A stretch of 64,000 nucleotides of DNA from Paenibacillus glacialis (GCF_001637205.1 NZ_LVJH01000048.1:1-64000); one strand, 5' to 3'. Shown: positions 42,765 through 52,186, counted from the stretch's first letter. Numbers and translations are program-made. Notes: generated from the letters alone by a model not told the origin.

Positions 42765-43302
42765 CGCCATCGGTGTCGTCGAACTGCGCAGCATTAGCAA
42801 AGGTTATGAGACCGCCGACCGCATGCTGAAAACATCTTCTGTGCATGTACATCATCTCAAGCCCATTTGTCCGGGTAAGTTTCTGATTATCATCAGCGGT
42901 GATACCGCAGATGTCCAAGAAGCGATGGACTTCGCAAAGGTGGATGCTAACGATTTCAGAATCAGCGATTTTGTGCTGCATGGCGTTCATCCTGAGATCG
43001 TAGAGGGCTTAAAAAAGCGCTATTCCCCCCAGCCTATAGACGCGATCGGAATTATGGAAACGTCTACGGTATCTTCCGGTATTTTTGCGTTGAACAACGC
43101 CTTGAAGCAGAGCGATATCCATGTCAAAAGAATGAACCTCGGCATGGCGATTGGCGGTAAGTTCCTAGCCGTGTTTACAGGAAGTGTCAGCGACGTGGAG
43201 CAAGGGATGAAGGTCATTCTATCCTCCATGGATGAAAAACGGATGGTTCATTATTCCGTGATACCATCCCCAGCTGAAGAAATAAAAAACCATTTCAAAT
43301 GA
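42757..43302 (+). CDS. tandem-BMC shell protein (PduT/EutL-like BMC-T)
   Basis: 181 residues with two BMC domains: the first IGVVELRSISKGYETADRML with FLIIISGDTADVQEA, the second IGIMETSTVSSGIFALNNAL with FLAVFTGSVSDVEQG. Such trimeric shell proteins may hold an iron-sulfur cluster in the central pore (PduT); a Cys is present in the first domain (PICPGK). It overlaps eutN, suggesting coupled translation. Confidence 0.87.
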   Translation: MSSAIGVVELRSISKGYETADRMLKTSSVHVHHLKPICPGKFLIIISGDTADVQEAMDFAKVDANDFRISDFVLHGVHPEIVEGLKKRYSPQPIDAIGIMETSTVSSGIFALNNALKQSDIHVKRMNLGMAIGGKFLAVFTGSVSDVEQGMKVILSSMDEKRMVHYSVIPSPAEEIKNHFK

Positions 43303-43323
43303 GAATGGAGGAGATCGTCGCAT

Positions 43324-44430
43324 ATGGAAATCAATGAGATTATCATCTACATCATGGTTATTTTCATGGTTTTGGGTGCCATCGACAAAAGCATTGGGTA
43401 CAAATTTGGATTAGGTCATCAATTTGATGAAGGGATTATGGCGATGGGATCGTTAACACTGGCGATGGTAGGGATTATTTCGTTATCACCCGTATTGGCC
43501 AAGCTGTTAAGTCCTATTGTCGTACCCTTGTATACCGCGTTAGGAGCAGACCCGGCTATGTTTGCGACCACGTTGTTAGCCAACGATATGGGTGGATTTT
43601 CACTAGCACTTGAATTGGCAAATAATCCGGATGCAGGCATGTTTGCTGGAGTTATTCTAGGTGCAATGTTGGGTCCAACCATTGTATTTATCATTCCGGT
43701 TGCGCTCGGCATTATCAAAAAAGAAGATCATAAATATATGGCGACCGGTGTGCTTGCCGGCATTGTGACGATTCCGATTGGCTGCTTGACGGGAGGATTG
43801 GTTGCCGGTTACTCTATCTCCATGATTTTGTCCAATCTGGTACCGATCATTCTGTTTGCGGCTCTGATCGTGCTCGGCTTATGGAGGTTCCCGCAAGGAA
43901 TGATCAAGGGCTTCACCATCTTCGGAAAGTTCATTGTTATCGTGGCGACGCTGGGACTCGCGGCTAGCATTGTGCAACAGCTTACAGGCATCACGATCAT
44001 TCCTGGCCTTGCTCCGATTGATGAAGGAATCAAGATCGTCGGGGATATTTCGATTGTGTTGGCAGGCGCCTTCGCGATGGTATTTGTCATTACGAAAGTG
44101 TTTAATAAGCCATTGATGAAGCTGGGTAAAATGCTAGGCATGAATGAGATCGCGGCAGCAGGCTTAGTGGCCACGCTGGCCAACGTCATCCCGATGTTCG
44201 GTATGATGAAAGACATGGATGCTCGTGGTAAAGTCATCAACGTGGCCTTTGCCGTATCTGCCGCATTTGTGTTCGGGGATCACCTTGGTTTTACAGCTGG
44301 GGTAGCCAAAGATATGATTTTTCCAATGATTGTCGGAAAACTAGTTGGCGGAATTACGGCTATTTTTGTTGCAATATACCTGTCCAAAAAAATGATGGTA
44401 GAACCGAAGCTGGAAGGGCAGCAGAAGTAA
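43324..44430 (+). CDS. eutH: ethanolamine permease EutH
   Basis: 368 residues, ATG behind GGAGGAGATCGTCGCAT. About ten hydrophobic helices. EutH hallmark phrases: GAIDKSIGYKFGLGHQFDEG near the N-terminus, FATTLLANDMGGFSLA and FGDHLGFTAGVAKDM. It brings ethanolamine into the cytoplasm. Last gene of the operon, followed by a strong terminator. Confidence 0.95.
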   Translation: MEINEIIIYIMVIFMVLGAIDKSIGYKFGLGHQFDEGIMAMGSLTLAMVGIISLSPVLAKLLSPIVVPLYTALGADPAMFATTLLANDMGGFSLALELANNPDAGMFAGVILGAMLGPTIVFIIPVALGIIKKEDHKYMATGVLAGIVTIPIGCLTGGLVAGYSISMILSNLVPIILFAALIVLGLWRFPQGMIKGFTIFGKFIVIVATLGLAASIVQQLTGITIIPGLAPIDEGIKIVGDISIVLAGAFAMVFVITKVFNKPLMKLGKMLGMNEIAAAGLVATLANVIPMFGMMKDMDARGKVINVAFAVSAAFVFGDHLGFTAGVAKDMIFPMIVGKLVGGITAIFVAIYLSKKMMVEPKLEGQQK

Positions 44431-44772
44431 GGCGTGTAAGAACCACTCACTAAGCATTTTTTAATTCATTTTACATGGTGTTGCCCCTTACTTTATGAAT
44501 TATATTCTATATAGTGCCAAAAGGTCGGTCTCTTCGGAGACGGACCTTTCTGTTTTAATCAAAAAGTTGAGTACAAGATTAGGAAAGAATAAAGAAGATG
44601 ATTGAGAATTAATAGGGGGATTATTTTTATAATGAAGGCACGACCAAAACAAGCCTTAAAAACATAATATAAATAGAATATAGAACGCTTGTACGGAGTT
44701 CAGTTAACAGGTAAAATATAGATTCAATCGAATCTTGGGTGGCATGGTTTCCCTTCGAAAGGAGGTGAAGCT
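44431..44772. other. intergenic region after eutH
   Basis: About 340 bases. Besides the terminator at 44519-44556 I see no gene, only AT-rich sequence and the upstream region of the small toxin gene. Confidence 0.5.
44519..44556 (+). terminator. strong terminator of the eut operon
   Basis: AAAGGTCGGTCTC-TTCG-GAGACGGACCTTT then TCTGTTTT: a 13-pair stem (one mismatch or fewer) with a TTCG tetraloop, about 90 bases after eutH. Confidence 0.93.
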
Positions 44773-44868
44773 ATGGAAGTAAAAGAAGCTTTGACGATTA
44801 TGTTCCTTTTCGGAATGTTTATCCTTGCACTTCTAACACACATTAATTCAAACAACAAGAGAAAGTAA
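44773..44868 (+). CDS. putative holin-like toxin peptide (type I toxin family)
   Basis: 31 residues, MEVKEALTIMFLFGMFILA...NNKRK, behind a perfect GAAAGGAGGTGAAGCT site. One hydrophobic helix follows an acidic-basic start and a polar basic tail, the pattern of Firmicutes holin-like toxins related to TxpA. These are usually controlled by an antisense RNA; a small antisense gene could lie over the 3' part but I cannot identify its promoter. It is outside the cassette units. Confidence 0.75.
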   Translation: MEVKEALTIMFLFGMFILALLTHINSNNKRK

Positions 44869-44924
44869 AAACCGACCCTAAGGTTGAAGTGACCCCGTAA
44901 ATTAGTAGTATCTAATGCAGATTA

Positions 44925-45122
44925 ATGGTAGGCTTTATCCTATTTGATAATAAAGTATATTCTGATGGGTATTATTGGATACTTAGATTTATGATTGATG
45001 AGAGATTTCAAGGTAAGGGCTATGGGAACTCAGCCATACATTCATTACTAAACTTAAAAATGGAAACGATTGCAATGAAAGTAGAGGACTGCAGTGACCC
45101 AATATTAAGCTACAAAATATAA
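44925..45122 (+). pseudogene. GNAT acetyltransferase fragment (SpeG/PaiA/BltD-like)
   Basis: 65 codons with no ribosome site before the ATG. WILRFMIDERFQGKGYGNSAI is the acetyl-CoA-binding segment of spermine/spermidine-type acetyltransferases, but the N-terminal half is absent and the C-terminus degenerates after about residue 50. Best read as a relic, directly before a shortened attC-like site. Confidence 0.65.
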
Positions 45123-45196
45123 AGGTAGATATCCTCTACATGTTTATCATGAGGTCGAATAGATATGCTAGCTAAATCGAAGAAGCCGATTTCTTC

Positions 45197-45277
45197 AGAT
45201 AACATCGTATCTATGCTGTGTCCAGTCGCTTTGTTCCTTTAAGGTGAAGAGGATTCGTAGATACCCAAACGTTATAG
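45197..45277 (+). repeat. shortened attC-like site E33
   Basis: AGATAAC ... GTTATAG, 81 bp. Outer GTATCTA/TAGATAC pair; inner arms deleted. It lies 17 kb from E32, beyond the eut operon. Confidence 0.7.
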
Positions 45278-45355
45278 GAATCAGCGAACATCTTAAAAAC
45301 CTCTATAAGCAATTATTTCATTGATGCTATTCAGCTAGTGGGGAGGAAAATGAAA

Positions 45356-46108
45356 ATGAATGAACAAAGCAGCAAAAATAAAAAGGCTTGGGAATTTAGA
45401 GCTTATGAATTTTGGAACAAAAGAGACGGTTCTCCACAAGGAAAAGCTAATAGAATATTAGAAAATCCTAAAGCATGTCTTAAAAAACATAAACAGTATT
45501 TTGACCATATCGAAGGGAAGAAGATTGCCAATCTTTGTGGTTCAAACGGTAGAAAAGCAGTTCCATTAGCTTTGTTGGGTGCAGAAGTAACCGTATTTGA
45601 TATCTCAGAAGAAAATAAAAAATATGCATTAGAATTGGCTAAATATGCAAACACCTCGATTGATTATATTGTCGGAGATATTTATGATATTAACTTAACA
45701 AAGTATGGAGATTATTTTGATATTCTTTATTTAGAAGGAGGAATATTACACTATTTTAATGATATAGATACGTTCATGTCTATTCTCTATTCATTACTAA
45801 AGGATAATGGGGTAATGGTTCTAAGTGATTTCCACCCTTTAAGAAAGTGTATTGTTGAAGATCCTGAAACTCTAACTCGACCTGGTTACTTTGACCAGGA
45901 ATTACGTAATGGAGACTTAGCATATAAGCATTATTTTGATGAAAAGGAGCAACAAGATTTTCCAGATGTTTCTGTTAGGTCGTATACCCTTAGTGAAATT
46001 ATAAATTCGGTAATCACATCTGGTTTTAAATTACAGAAGTTTGATGAACATCGCGGTTGGGAAAATGAAAATATTCCATGGGAATTTACTATTTTAGCTA
46101 TAAAATAG
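45356..46108 (+). CDS. C33: class I SAM-dependent methyltransferase
   Basis: 250 residues from ATG 45356 (GTGGGGAGGAAAATGAAA upstream; ATG 45350 is three bases from the ribosome site). KIANLCGSNGRKAVPLALLG is a motif I variant with Cys-Gly-Ser-Asn, strand 2 is VTVFDIS, then FDILYLEGGILHYF and LLKDNGVMVLSDFHP. It resembles the Gram-positive methyltransferases with the LCGSNG motif. It is alone in a cassette whose ends match perfectly (GTTATAG/CTATAAC), proving that true cassettes persist after the eut operon. Confidence 0.86.
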   Translation: MNEQSSKNKKAWEFRAYEFWNKRDGSPQGKANRILENPKACLKKHKQYFDHIEGKKIANLCGSNGRKAVPLALLGAEVTVFDISEENKKYALELAKYANTSIDYIVGDIYDINLTKYGDYFDILYLEGGILHYFNDIDTFMSILYSLLKDNGVMVLSDFHPLRKCIVEDPETLTRPGYFDQELRNGDLAYKHYFDEKEQQDFPDVSVRSYTLSEIINSVITSGFKLQKFDEHRGWENENIPWEFTILAIK

Positions 46109-46189
46109 CTAAATCTATTATTCAGCTAACGGAGAATGATAGATAATGATAACTAAAGTTGAGGGTATTACAAAGAAAACTATGACATC

Positions 46190-46350
46190 CTATAACAATG
46201 CATTTATGTGTCTTTGCTGACGTTCCTCAGTCGCTAAGGTGGATCTCAAGGGAGTAGATTCAGGCTACACCATCCAACCGGCTAAGTCCGTCGGACGAGT
46301 CGATACGCTTCTTAAGCCGTATGGACGTCGGTAATGCGGAAACGTTAAAT
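46190..46350 (+). repeat. attC-like site E34
   Basis: CTATAAC ... GTTAAAT, 161 bp. Outer CATTT with GGTAATG (partial); inner GTCGCT with GGCTAC (weak); third arm CCGGCTAAG/CTTAAGCCG. Confidence 0.82.
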
Positions 46351-46386
46351 GAAAAGTGACGCAAATATATAATAAGGGTGAAGGCG

Positions 46387-46602
46387 ATGACTGTTGGAAG
46401 AAAGGTCTTTGCTTTTAAAGATATATCACGTATCGATCCAATAAGTAAACAAACCAGAGAAGTTCACATTAGCATATATTATCCTTCAGAACTCTTGGGG
46501 AATAAGCCGAAGTATACTACTTTACTTGAACCTTGTACCCCGTCTTGGGTCGCTAAGTGGGATATCGTAGAAGCAAATCAACTGACACATTCAATCAGCT
46601 AA
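46387..46602 (+). pseudogene. C34: truncated gene, N-terminal fragment fused into an attC remnant
   Basis: From ATG 46387 behind AAGGGTGAAGG. The first about 50 codons (MTVGRKVFAFKDISRIDPIS, REVHISIYYPSELLG) look like the start of an alpha/beta-hydrolase or acetylhydrolase. The frame then runs into repeat sequence (WVAKWDIVEANQLTHSIS) and stops, so the rest of the gene and the left half of the next attC were deleted together. Confidence 0.6.
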
Positions 46603-46668
46603 GCCTAACGACCAGTTCCTTCGGTCACTTAAGTCACTTGGACGTCAGAAATGCAGGAACGGTACAAG
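46543..46668 (+). repeat. partial, decayed attC-like site E35
   Basis: Starts inside the repeat at GGGTCGCTAAG; the third arm CAGCTAAG/CTTAAG is visible; the right core is GGTACAA rather than GTTRRRY. Confidence 0.68.
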
Positions 46669-46695
46669 AAAACTATAAAAGGGGGAGTGTGTATA

Positions 46696-47505
46696 ATGCT
46701 AGAATTACATTTTGATAAATTTACTATTGTAGAACCCTTCTTTAGTAATAAAAAGAACTACATCCCAGCATTATCAGTTATCCATGGAAACTATCCTGGT
46801 AGGGTATTTGTTGATAACGAACAAAAACCTAATATTGCAATTGTATGGGCAATTGGTAGATGGATGTATTTAGAGGGTAGTTTAACATCGGAGAAAAACA
46901 AATTAGATGTGAGCAGTTTTTTACAGAATATAGTAATACCTGATTGTAGAGAACGTAAAACAAATTGGTTTGAAATTTATACTTCCGATGATGAACAATG
47001 GGATGCTCTATTTTTAGAGGAAACACAATATTTAAAAGTGAATAAGCATTATGAATCAGTGTATACACTAAATTTGAATAAATTTAATCAAGTCAAAAAA
47101 TCAATTGCTTCAGTAGAAGATGAAATAGAAATAAACATTATGAATTTTGATATATTACCTGAATCATTGCATCATTGTTCATACATTAGCGATGAGTTTA
47201 AGACTAAAAAAAGCTTAGGGGTAGAAATAAAAAAAGAGAATCAAGTAATAACAATTTGTAAAAATAATGGCTTTATATTTAGGAATGAATATTTCATTGA
47301 TGTGGATACGTTTGTTAAAAAAGAGCGAGGAAAAGGGCATGCAACAATTGCCGCAATTCAATTAATTGATCTCTTACTTGAAAGTAAAATGTACCCTTTG
47401 TGGGAGACCATGCATGAAAATATTCCATCGCATAAACTAGCTTTAAGGCTAGGATTTGAAGTAAATGAAAACTATCCAGTGTATGCTTTTATAACTGAAA
47501 CATAA
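46696..47505 (+). CDS. C35: GNAT-type acetyltransferase (ZmaR-like family)
   Basis: 269 residues from ATG 46696 (AAGGGGGAGTGTG upstream). The architecture is that of the GNAT_acetyltran (PF12746-like) group: an N-terminal domain of about 130 residues and a C-terminal GNAT domain with VKKERGKGHATIAAIQLIDL (parts) and a final LALRLGFEVNE. The group includes ZmaR, which acetylates zwittermicin A, but most members are uncharacterised. It is followed by a decayed attC-like left end and a terminator. Confidence 0.78.
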   Translation: MLELHFDKFTIVEPFFSNKKNYIPALSVIHGNYPGRVFVDNEQKPNIAIVWAIGRWMYLEGSLTSEKNKLDVSSFLQNIVIPDCRERKTNWFEIYTSDDEQWDALFLEETQYLKVNKHYESVYTLNLNKFNQVKKSIASVEDEIEINIMNFDILPESLHHCSYISDEFKTKKSLGVEIKKENQVITICKNNGFIFRNEYFIDVDTFVKKERGKGHATIAAIQLIDLLLESKMYPLWETMHENIPSHKLALRLGFEVNENYPVYAFITET

Positions 47506-47540
47506 AAAGATACATCCAGCTATGTGACAATTCGAAGGTC

Positions 47541-47600
47541 GGGACATCTTATACCACTTTATTCAAGCTACTGGAATGTACCCTTGATCGAGTAGAAAAA
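47541..47600 (+). repeat. decayed attC-like left end
   Basis: GGGACATCTTATACCACTTTATTC resembles the left end of E20 (GGGACATCTTATAACATTACATT; quoted to show similarity in parts) with the core changed to TTATACC. No right end follows. Confidence 0.45.
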
Positions 47601-47627
47601 TGATTAGCGGAGGCAGCATAAGAAATC

Positions 47628-47668
47628 AACTGCCAAAACTGCGGTTTTTTTATTATGTCGCAGTTTTG
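47628..47668 (+). terminator. terminator/inverted repeat
   Basis: AACTGC-CAAAACT-GCGGTT followed by TTTTT, nested in the larger dyad CAAAACTGCG (47634-47643) and CGCAGTTTTG (47659-47668). It could stop transcription from C35; the following 120 bases to 47788 hold nothing clear. Confidence 0.6.
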
Positions 47669-47788
47669 ACAGCTCTGCTGTTGGTTGATATAAGCTATGA
47701 TGCTTAACATTTCTATCTATTAATTTATCTATTAATTTTTCGAGATTAGGTCAGTAAAATATCTTTGCCAGACTTGGTGGTAATAAGT

Positions 47789-48811
47789 TCAGTCTATGAC
47801 AGCCGGGATAATATGTTCCTTAATCAGTGTCCACCGATCACGAGGATTCATGATGAATTCTGATGCAATGGCTACGACTAGGTTCTTTTCTGGAATGCAA
47901 CAAATGACATTACCGCCATCGCCTAGTGCTAGGTATGCAGAAGCACCATCCTCTTCGCGTAACCACCATAGATAACCGTAATTATTGAGGTTCATCGCTG
48001 TTGATTCGTCAATCCATGTCCCCGAAATAATCTGATTATTGTCCCAATTGCCACGGTTCAGATATAGAAAACCAAAACGTGCCATATCACGGGGATTTAA
48101 CGTAAGTCCCCATCCTCCTGTGGAGTTACTGTTTGGGTCTTTAACCCATCCTTTCACATTGTTCCCGAATAAATCCTCAAACCCAAATGATTTCATTTCA
48201 TAATCCGGGATTTCTTTCATGCCGATGGGTTTAAATAAGCGTTCGTTAGCAAACTTACGGGCACTTTTTCCTATGCTACGAGTGATGATAGCTGAAAGCA
48301 GGTGCACCCCTGCGGTGGAGTACTTAAAAGTTCCAATGTTCCCTTGTTGACCCAGCATATCCAAAGTATACTTTACCCAGTCAGGTTGCATACACATCTT
48401 GTCCAGCGGTTCGTGCCAGTCCTCAAATGGATAGGGAGCTGTCATCGTGAGAAGATGGCGTATGGTGATTTCTCGTTTCTGCCTATTAGCAGCATCGGGA
48501 ACATATTCGGGAAAAAAATCCAGCACCTTTTGGTCTACATTTTTTATATATCTTGCATCTATGGCAATACCAATGAGGGCAGATATTATGCTTTTCGTTA
48601 CAGATGTCACATGGTGCGTATTATCCGGGCCACAGCCATTATAATATCTTTCGTAAGCAATATATCCATTTCTCACAACAACAATACCGTTTATATTACT
48701 GTATTCGGACTTTATCACAGGTTCAAGCTCTGAAAGCTTTTCAGGGTCCATTTTCAAGCTTGTTGGGTCTACGGCTTGCCATTTTGTAGTTGGCCAATAG
48801 TTTCTTTGCAT
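47789..48811 (-). CDS. serine beta-lactamase-fold hydrolase
   Basis: 340 residues, ATG at 48811 preceded by TTTTAGGAGGTATCTATA on the complement. SxxK is S-V-T-K in HVTSVTKSII (about 70-75), the second motif is FKYSTAGVHLL, and LALGDGGNVICCIPEKNLV holds the third-box position. This matches the 6-aminohexanoate-dimer-hydrolase/EstB-like branch (PF00144). There is no signal peptide. It is divergent in orientation from the cassettes and probably co-transcribed with the MerR-type gene upstream (about 70 bases apart). Confidence 0.87.
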   Translation of the reverse strand: MQRNYWPTTKWQAVDPTSLKMDPEKLSELEPVIKSEYSNINGIVVVRNGYIAYERYYNGCGPDNTHHVTSVTKSIISALIGIAIDARYIKNVDQKVLDFFPEYVPDAANRQKREITIRHLLTMTAPYPFEDWHEPLDKMCMQPDWVKYTLDMLGQQGNIGTFKYSTAGVHLLSAIITRSIGKSARKFANERLFKPIGMKEIPDYEMKSFGFEDLFGNNVKGWVKDPNSNSTGGWGLTLNPRDMARFGFLYLNRGNWDNNQIISGTWIDESTAMNLNNYGYLWWLREEDGASAYLALGDGGNVICCIPEKNLVVAIASEFIMNPRDRWTLIKEHIIPAVID

Positions 48812-48879
48812 TATAGATACCTCCTAAAAGATATTTTTTTATTTTGTTTAGCGAAGGTTAAGGAAAATAGGTCTTGCAC

Positions 48880-49704
48880 CTATTTTTTCTTTACAGGAAA
48901 ATAAACTTCTGTAACAACATTCTCAGGAACGGTGGCTTGATTGGGGTTGGTTACATATACTTCATATGGTGAATTCACCAATTCATATCCTTCATCTTCT
49001 ACCCATTCCCTTAGCTTGGCATATACCGATGTCAATTCGGAATATAAACCCTTTAAAACAGACTTCGCACATAGGCCTCCAGGCAAATCTCTCGTTCCCT
49101 TTACAGTCTCCTCTATCGGGATGGCAAACTCTGTATCATTGCCGGCAGGATTGTATTCAGGGCTGTGATAAATCGTCATCGGCGTACCAAATAAGGTGAG
49201 TTTCTCCGTAGCGATCTTTTTATATAGCTTGCTAAAATACTTTCCATATCCCTGAGCATAGTCATCACTACTCATCATCTGACGCATATAAAGGATATTC
49301 ATTGGCTGGGTTTCAACAAGTTGTACTTCTATCATGTCAAGGTATGACATGATTGGTGTGCCCTTCTCTAAATTTAAAATATCATTACTCATTTGTTGTA
49401 TGGTATATTCAAAAGCATTTAGCTTCTCTTCGATTTCCCTTCTCTTGCGATGAAGGGCAGCACTAAGCATCTCTTCTGATAGATCCTCTTCCCATTCCAG
49501 AACGGCTTTGATTTCTTCCAGAGAAAAATGATAGGATTTCAAACGGTTGATAAAGAGCATCTTTTTTAGTTGCCTGATGGAATAATACCTATAACCGTTT
49601 TCAGGATTGATCTCATCAGGATTAATTAATCCAATTTCATCATAATATCGAAGCGTTTTTGTAGACACTTCGCATATCTTTGAGAATTCTCCAATCGATA
49701 GCAA
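48880..49704 (-). CDS. MerR-family regulator with GyrI-like ligand domain
   Basis: 274 residues from TTG 49704, seven bases after GGAGGTGA on the complement; the longer frame to 49755 would place that ribosome site inside the protein. Winged-helix domain 1-70 (LSIGEFSKICEVSTKTLRYYDEIGLI, in parts), coiled-coil dimerisation helix about 78-118, and a C-terminal GyrI-like effector domain (about 130-274: VQLVETQPMNILYMRQ, SPYEVYVTNPNQATVPENVVTEVYFPV, in parts). Similar in layout to BltR/BmrR drug-sensing regulators. The likely target is its own promoter and the beta-lactamase-fold gene. Confidence 0.88.
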   Translation of the reverse strand: MLSIGEFSKICEVSTKTLRYYDEIGLINPDEINPENGYRYYSIRQLKKMLFINRLKSYHFSLEEIKAVLEWEEDLSEEMLSAALHRKRREIEEKLNAFEYTIQQMSNDILNLEKGTPIMSYLDMIEVQLVETQPMNILYMRQMMSSDDYAQGYGKYFSKLYKKIATEKLTLFGTPMTIYHSPEYNPAGNDTEFAIPIEETVKGTRDLPGGLCAKSVLKGLYSELTSVYAKLREWVEDEGYELVNSPYEVYVTNPNQATVPENVVTEVYFPVKKK

Positions 49705-49774
49705 GAGGTCACCTCCATTCTTCATATTTTTATACGGATTAAATGCTTTAAACATCGTAACTTTGTTCTATTCT

Positions 49775-49804
49775 ACTATCCACCTTACCCTAAGGGTAAA
49801 GTCA
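49775..49804 (-). promoter_or_regulatory. MerR-type operator/promoter
   Basis: On the complement: TTGACT, then the dyad TTACCCTTAGGGTAA (49785-49799) in a 19-base spacer, then GATAGT/TAGAAT. An over-long spacer filled by an inverted repeat is characteristic of MerR-activated promoters. Confidence 0.75.
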
Positions 49805-49911
49805 ACTGCAAAAATATTGGTGTTTCTTTAGTTAGGCAATCAAGAAAGCAGGCTTGTGCCTGATTTTTAGGTATGTATCCGTCATGGCTTCCCTAAAGGG
49901 CATGCCCAAAA

Positions 49912-49968
49912 GTACATTCTGTGAATGCCCACATGTACGATTTCAAACCGCTGCTTGGACGTTATAAT
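49912..49968 (+). promoter_or_regulatory. MMPL gene promoter with candidate response-regulator site
   Basis: Inverted repeat GTACAT (49912-49917) and ATGTAC (49933-49938) lies directly upstream of a promoter with good TATAAT (49963-49968) and a poor -35 box, as expected for activation. A matching GTACAT-ATGTAC pair occurs at 52224-52251. Confidence 0.5.
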
Positions 49969-50005
49969 GACAGATATTCATTCAAGTAGAGGAAGGTGAT
50001 TACGC

Positions 50006-52186
50006 ATGGCAACGCTATTGTATAAACTTGGAATTTTTGCTGCTCGAAAAAGAAAGAAAGTCTTGTTTGGAAGTTTAGCAGTACTCATTATCGCCGTTTC
50101 TCTTGGTCTCGGTATGGGAATAAATTTAAACGGTGAAATGACCATTCCCGGCACAAAATCTGAGGAAGCGATGAAAGTATTGAAAGAAGAGTTCTCACAA
50201 GGAAAAGGCCCTGAAGGCGGCACGATCCAAGTGATTTTCAAAGCCCCTGACGGTCAAACGCTAGAGTCGGAATCAACGCAAAAAATGATAGCTAAGACGC
50301 TAGAGTCTATATCACAAGACTCTGAGATCGCATCGATCGTCAGTCCATATGAGGCTGGAACAATTGGTTATAGCAGAGAGATTGGATATGCGGTAATTAC
50401 GTACAAATCGGAGGCGACTCAAGTCACCGATGCATCAAAAGAACACGTATTGGAAAGTGTAGAGCAAGCGCGAAGCGAGGGCTTGCAGACTGAACTCGGA
50501 GGAAGTGTGGAATTCACCCAGCTTGAAATAGGCGGAATATCCGAGGTCATTGGCATCATTGCCGCATTTATGATCCTAGCCATAACATTCTCATCCTTGC
50601 TCGCTGCTGGGTTACCTATACTAACTGCATTAATAGGACTGGGAATCGGCGTCATGTCTGTTATTATTGCTGCTAATTTTATCGAAATGGCATCATTTTC
50701 CTTGATTCTGGCCATCATGCTCGGATTAGCTGTCGGAATCGACTATGGCTTATTCATTACTTCGAGATACAGACAAAATCTTGTGGAAGGCAAAGGGGTA
50801 GAGGAGTCCATTGCGCATGCCAATGCTACCGCCGGCAGCGCCGTTGTTTTCGCTGGATTGACGGTTATCATTGCACTTGCTGGATTATCAGTAACGGGAA
50901 TTCCATTCATTACTGTCATGGGCATAGCGGGAGCATTTACGGTACTTGTAGCCGTAATAATCTCCGTCCTAGTCGTTCCAGCGCTACTTGGATTTGCAGG
51001 TGAACGGATTCGTCCGAAGTCGAAAGCTACTTCCATTCAGGAGCCCCCTAAAGTCAATGAACATTCAAATCGTTGGGGAAGATTCATCACGAAGTATCCT
51101 TTACCGATCGCTATTGCGGGCATTTTATTGTTAGGAGCAATAAGTCTGCCTGCAATGCATCTACAAACGGGGATTCCGGATAAAGGTTCTAAATCGACCG
51201 AATCAACGGACCGCCGTGGGTATGATTTGATCGCGGAAGGGTTTGGGCCCGGTATGAACGGACCGCTCGCTATTATTCTTAAAGCGGAGACAACTGACAA
51301 AGCGCAAGCGACATTTACGAAGGTAGGGAAAGAACTTAGCGAGCTGCCGAATGTGGCAATGGCAACTCCACCGGTTACGAATGCAACGGGCAAAGTAGCT
51401 ATGGTAACGATTATCCCTGGAACCGATCCAAAAAGTGAGAAAACAACCGATTTGGTTCATTTGATCCGCGATAAGGCGGCTGAAATTAAGCAACAGGATC
51501 AAGTTGAGGTTATGGTTACAGGTTCAACGGCAGTAAATATTGATATATCCGAGAAATTAAATGGAGCTTTTCCTAAATTTGCAGCACTGATTGTGGGACT
51601 AGCATTGATTCTTCTCATGATGGTATTCCGCTCCGTCTTAGTTCCGATCAAAGCCGTGTTAGGTTATCTCCTTACGCTTACGGCAACACTTGGATTCGTC
51701 GTATTAGTCGTTCAGGATGGCAACCTGTCCAAGCTATTCGACATACCTGCAGCCGGTCCTGTACTAAACTTCTTACCTATTTTGACTGCAGGCATTCTAT
51801 TCGGCTTAGCCATGGATTACGAGGTATTTCTGGTCAGTCGCATGCGCGAAGAATTTACCCATTCGGGAAATGCGAAGAATGCCGTATTGTCTGGTCTTAA
51901 AAATAGTGGCAGCGTCGTAACGGCAGCCGGTCTTATCATGATTGCCGTGTTCGCAAGCTTCATCTTTGTCGAAGATGTCATGATTAAATCAATGGGATTG
52001 GCATTAGCGTTCGGCATATTGTTCGATGCATTTATTGTACGGCTGACAATCATGCCTGCGGTCATGACCCTTATGGGGCGATCGGCTTGGTATCTTCCGA
52101 AATGGCTTGAACGCATATTGCCAAATATCGATGTTGAAGGAGAATCCATTAAGAAAGAATCGGAAGTAAAGAGAGAAATCATCTAG
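50006..52186 (+). CDS. MMPL/RND-superfamily membrane transporter (YdfJ-like)
   Basis: 726 residues, ATG behind GAGGAAGGTGATTACGC. Two repeats, each with one helix, an extracellular domain and five helices: first helix about 22-41 and cluster about 180-335; second half helix about 371-390 and cluster about 540-705. The MMPL signature segments VGIDYGLFITSRYR and AMDYEVFLVSRMREEF are present. These proteins export lipids, drugs or peptides using the proton gradient. The following two-component pair parallels Bacillus subtilis YdfH-YdfI, which controls YdfJ. Confidence 0.9.
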   Translation: MATLLYKLGIFAARKRKKVLFGSLAVLIIAVSLGLGMGINLNGEMTIPGTKSEEAMKVLKEEFSQGKGPEGGTIQVIFKAPDGQTLESESTQKMIAKTLESISQDSEIASIVSPYEAGTIGYSREIGYAVITYKSEATQVTDASKEHVLESVEQARSEGLQTELGGSVEFTQLEIGGISEVIGIIAAFMILAITFSSLLAAGLPILTALIGLGIGVMSVIIAANFIEMASFSLILAIMLGLAVGIDYGLFITSRYRQNLVEGKGVEESIAHANATAGSAVVFAGLTVIIALAGLSVTGIPFITVMGIAGAFTVLVAVIISVLVVPALLGFAGERIRPKSKATSIQEPPKVNEHSNRWGRFITKYPLPIAIAGILLLGAISLPAMHLQTGIPDKGSKSTESTDRRGYDLIAEGFGPGMNGPLAIILKAETTDKAQATFTKVGKELSELPNVAMATPPVTNATGKVAMVTIIPGTDPKSEKTTDLVHLIRDKAAEIKQQDQVEVMVTGSTAVNIDISEKLNGAFPKFAALIVGLALILLMMVFRSVLVPIKAVLGYLLTLTATLGFVVLVVQDGNLSKLFDIPAAGPVLNFLPILTAGILFGLAMDYEVFLVSRMREEFTHSGNAKNAVLSGLKNSGSVVTAAGLIMIAVFASFIFVEDVMIKSMGLALAFGILFDAFIVRLTIMPAVMTLMGRSAWYLPKWLERILPNIDVEGESIKKESEVKREII

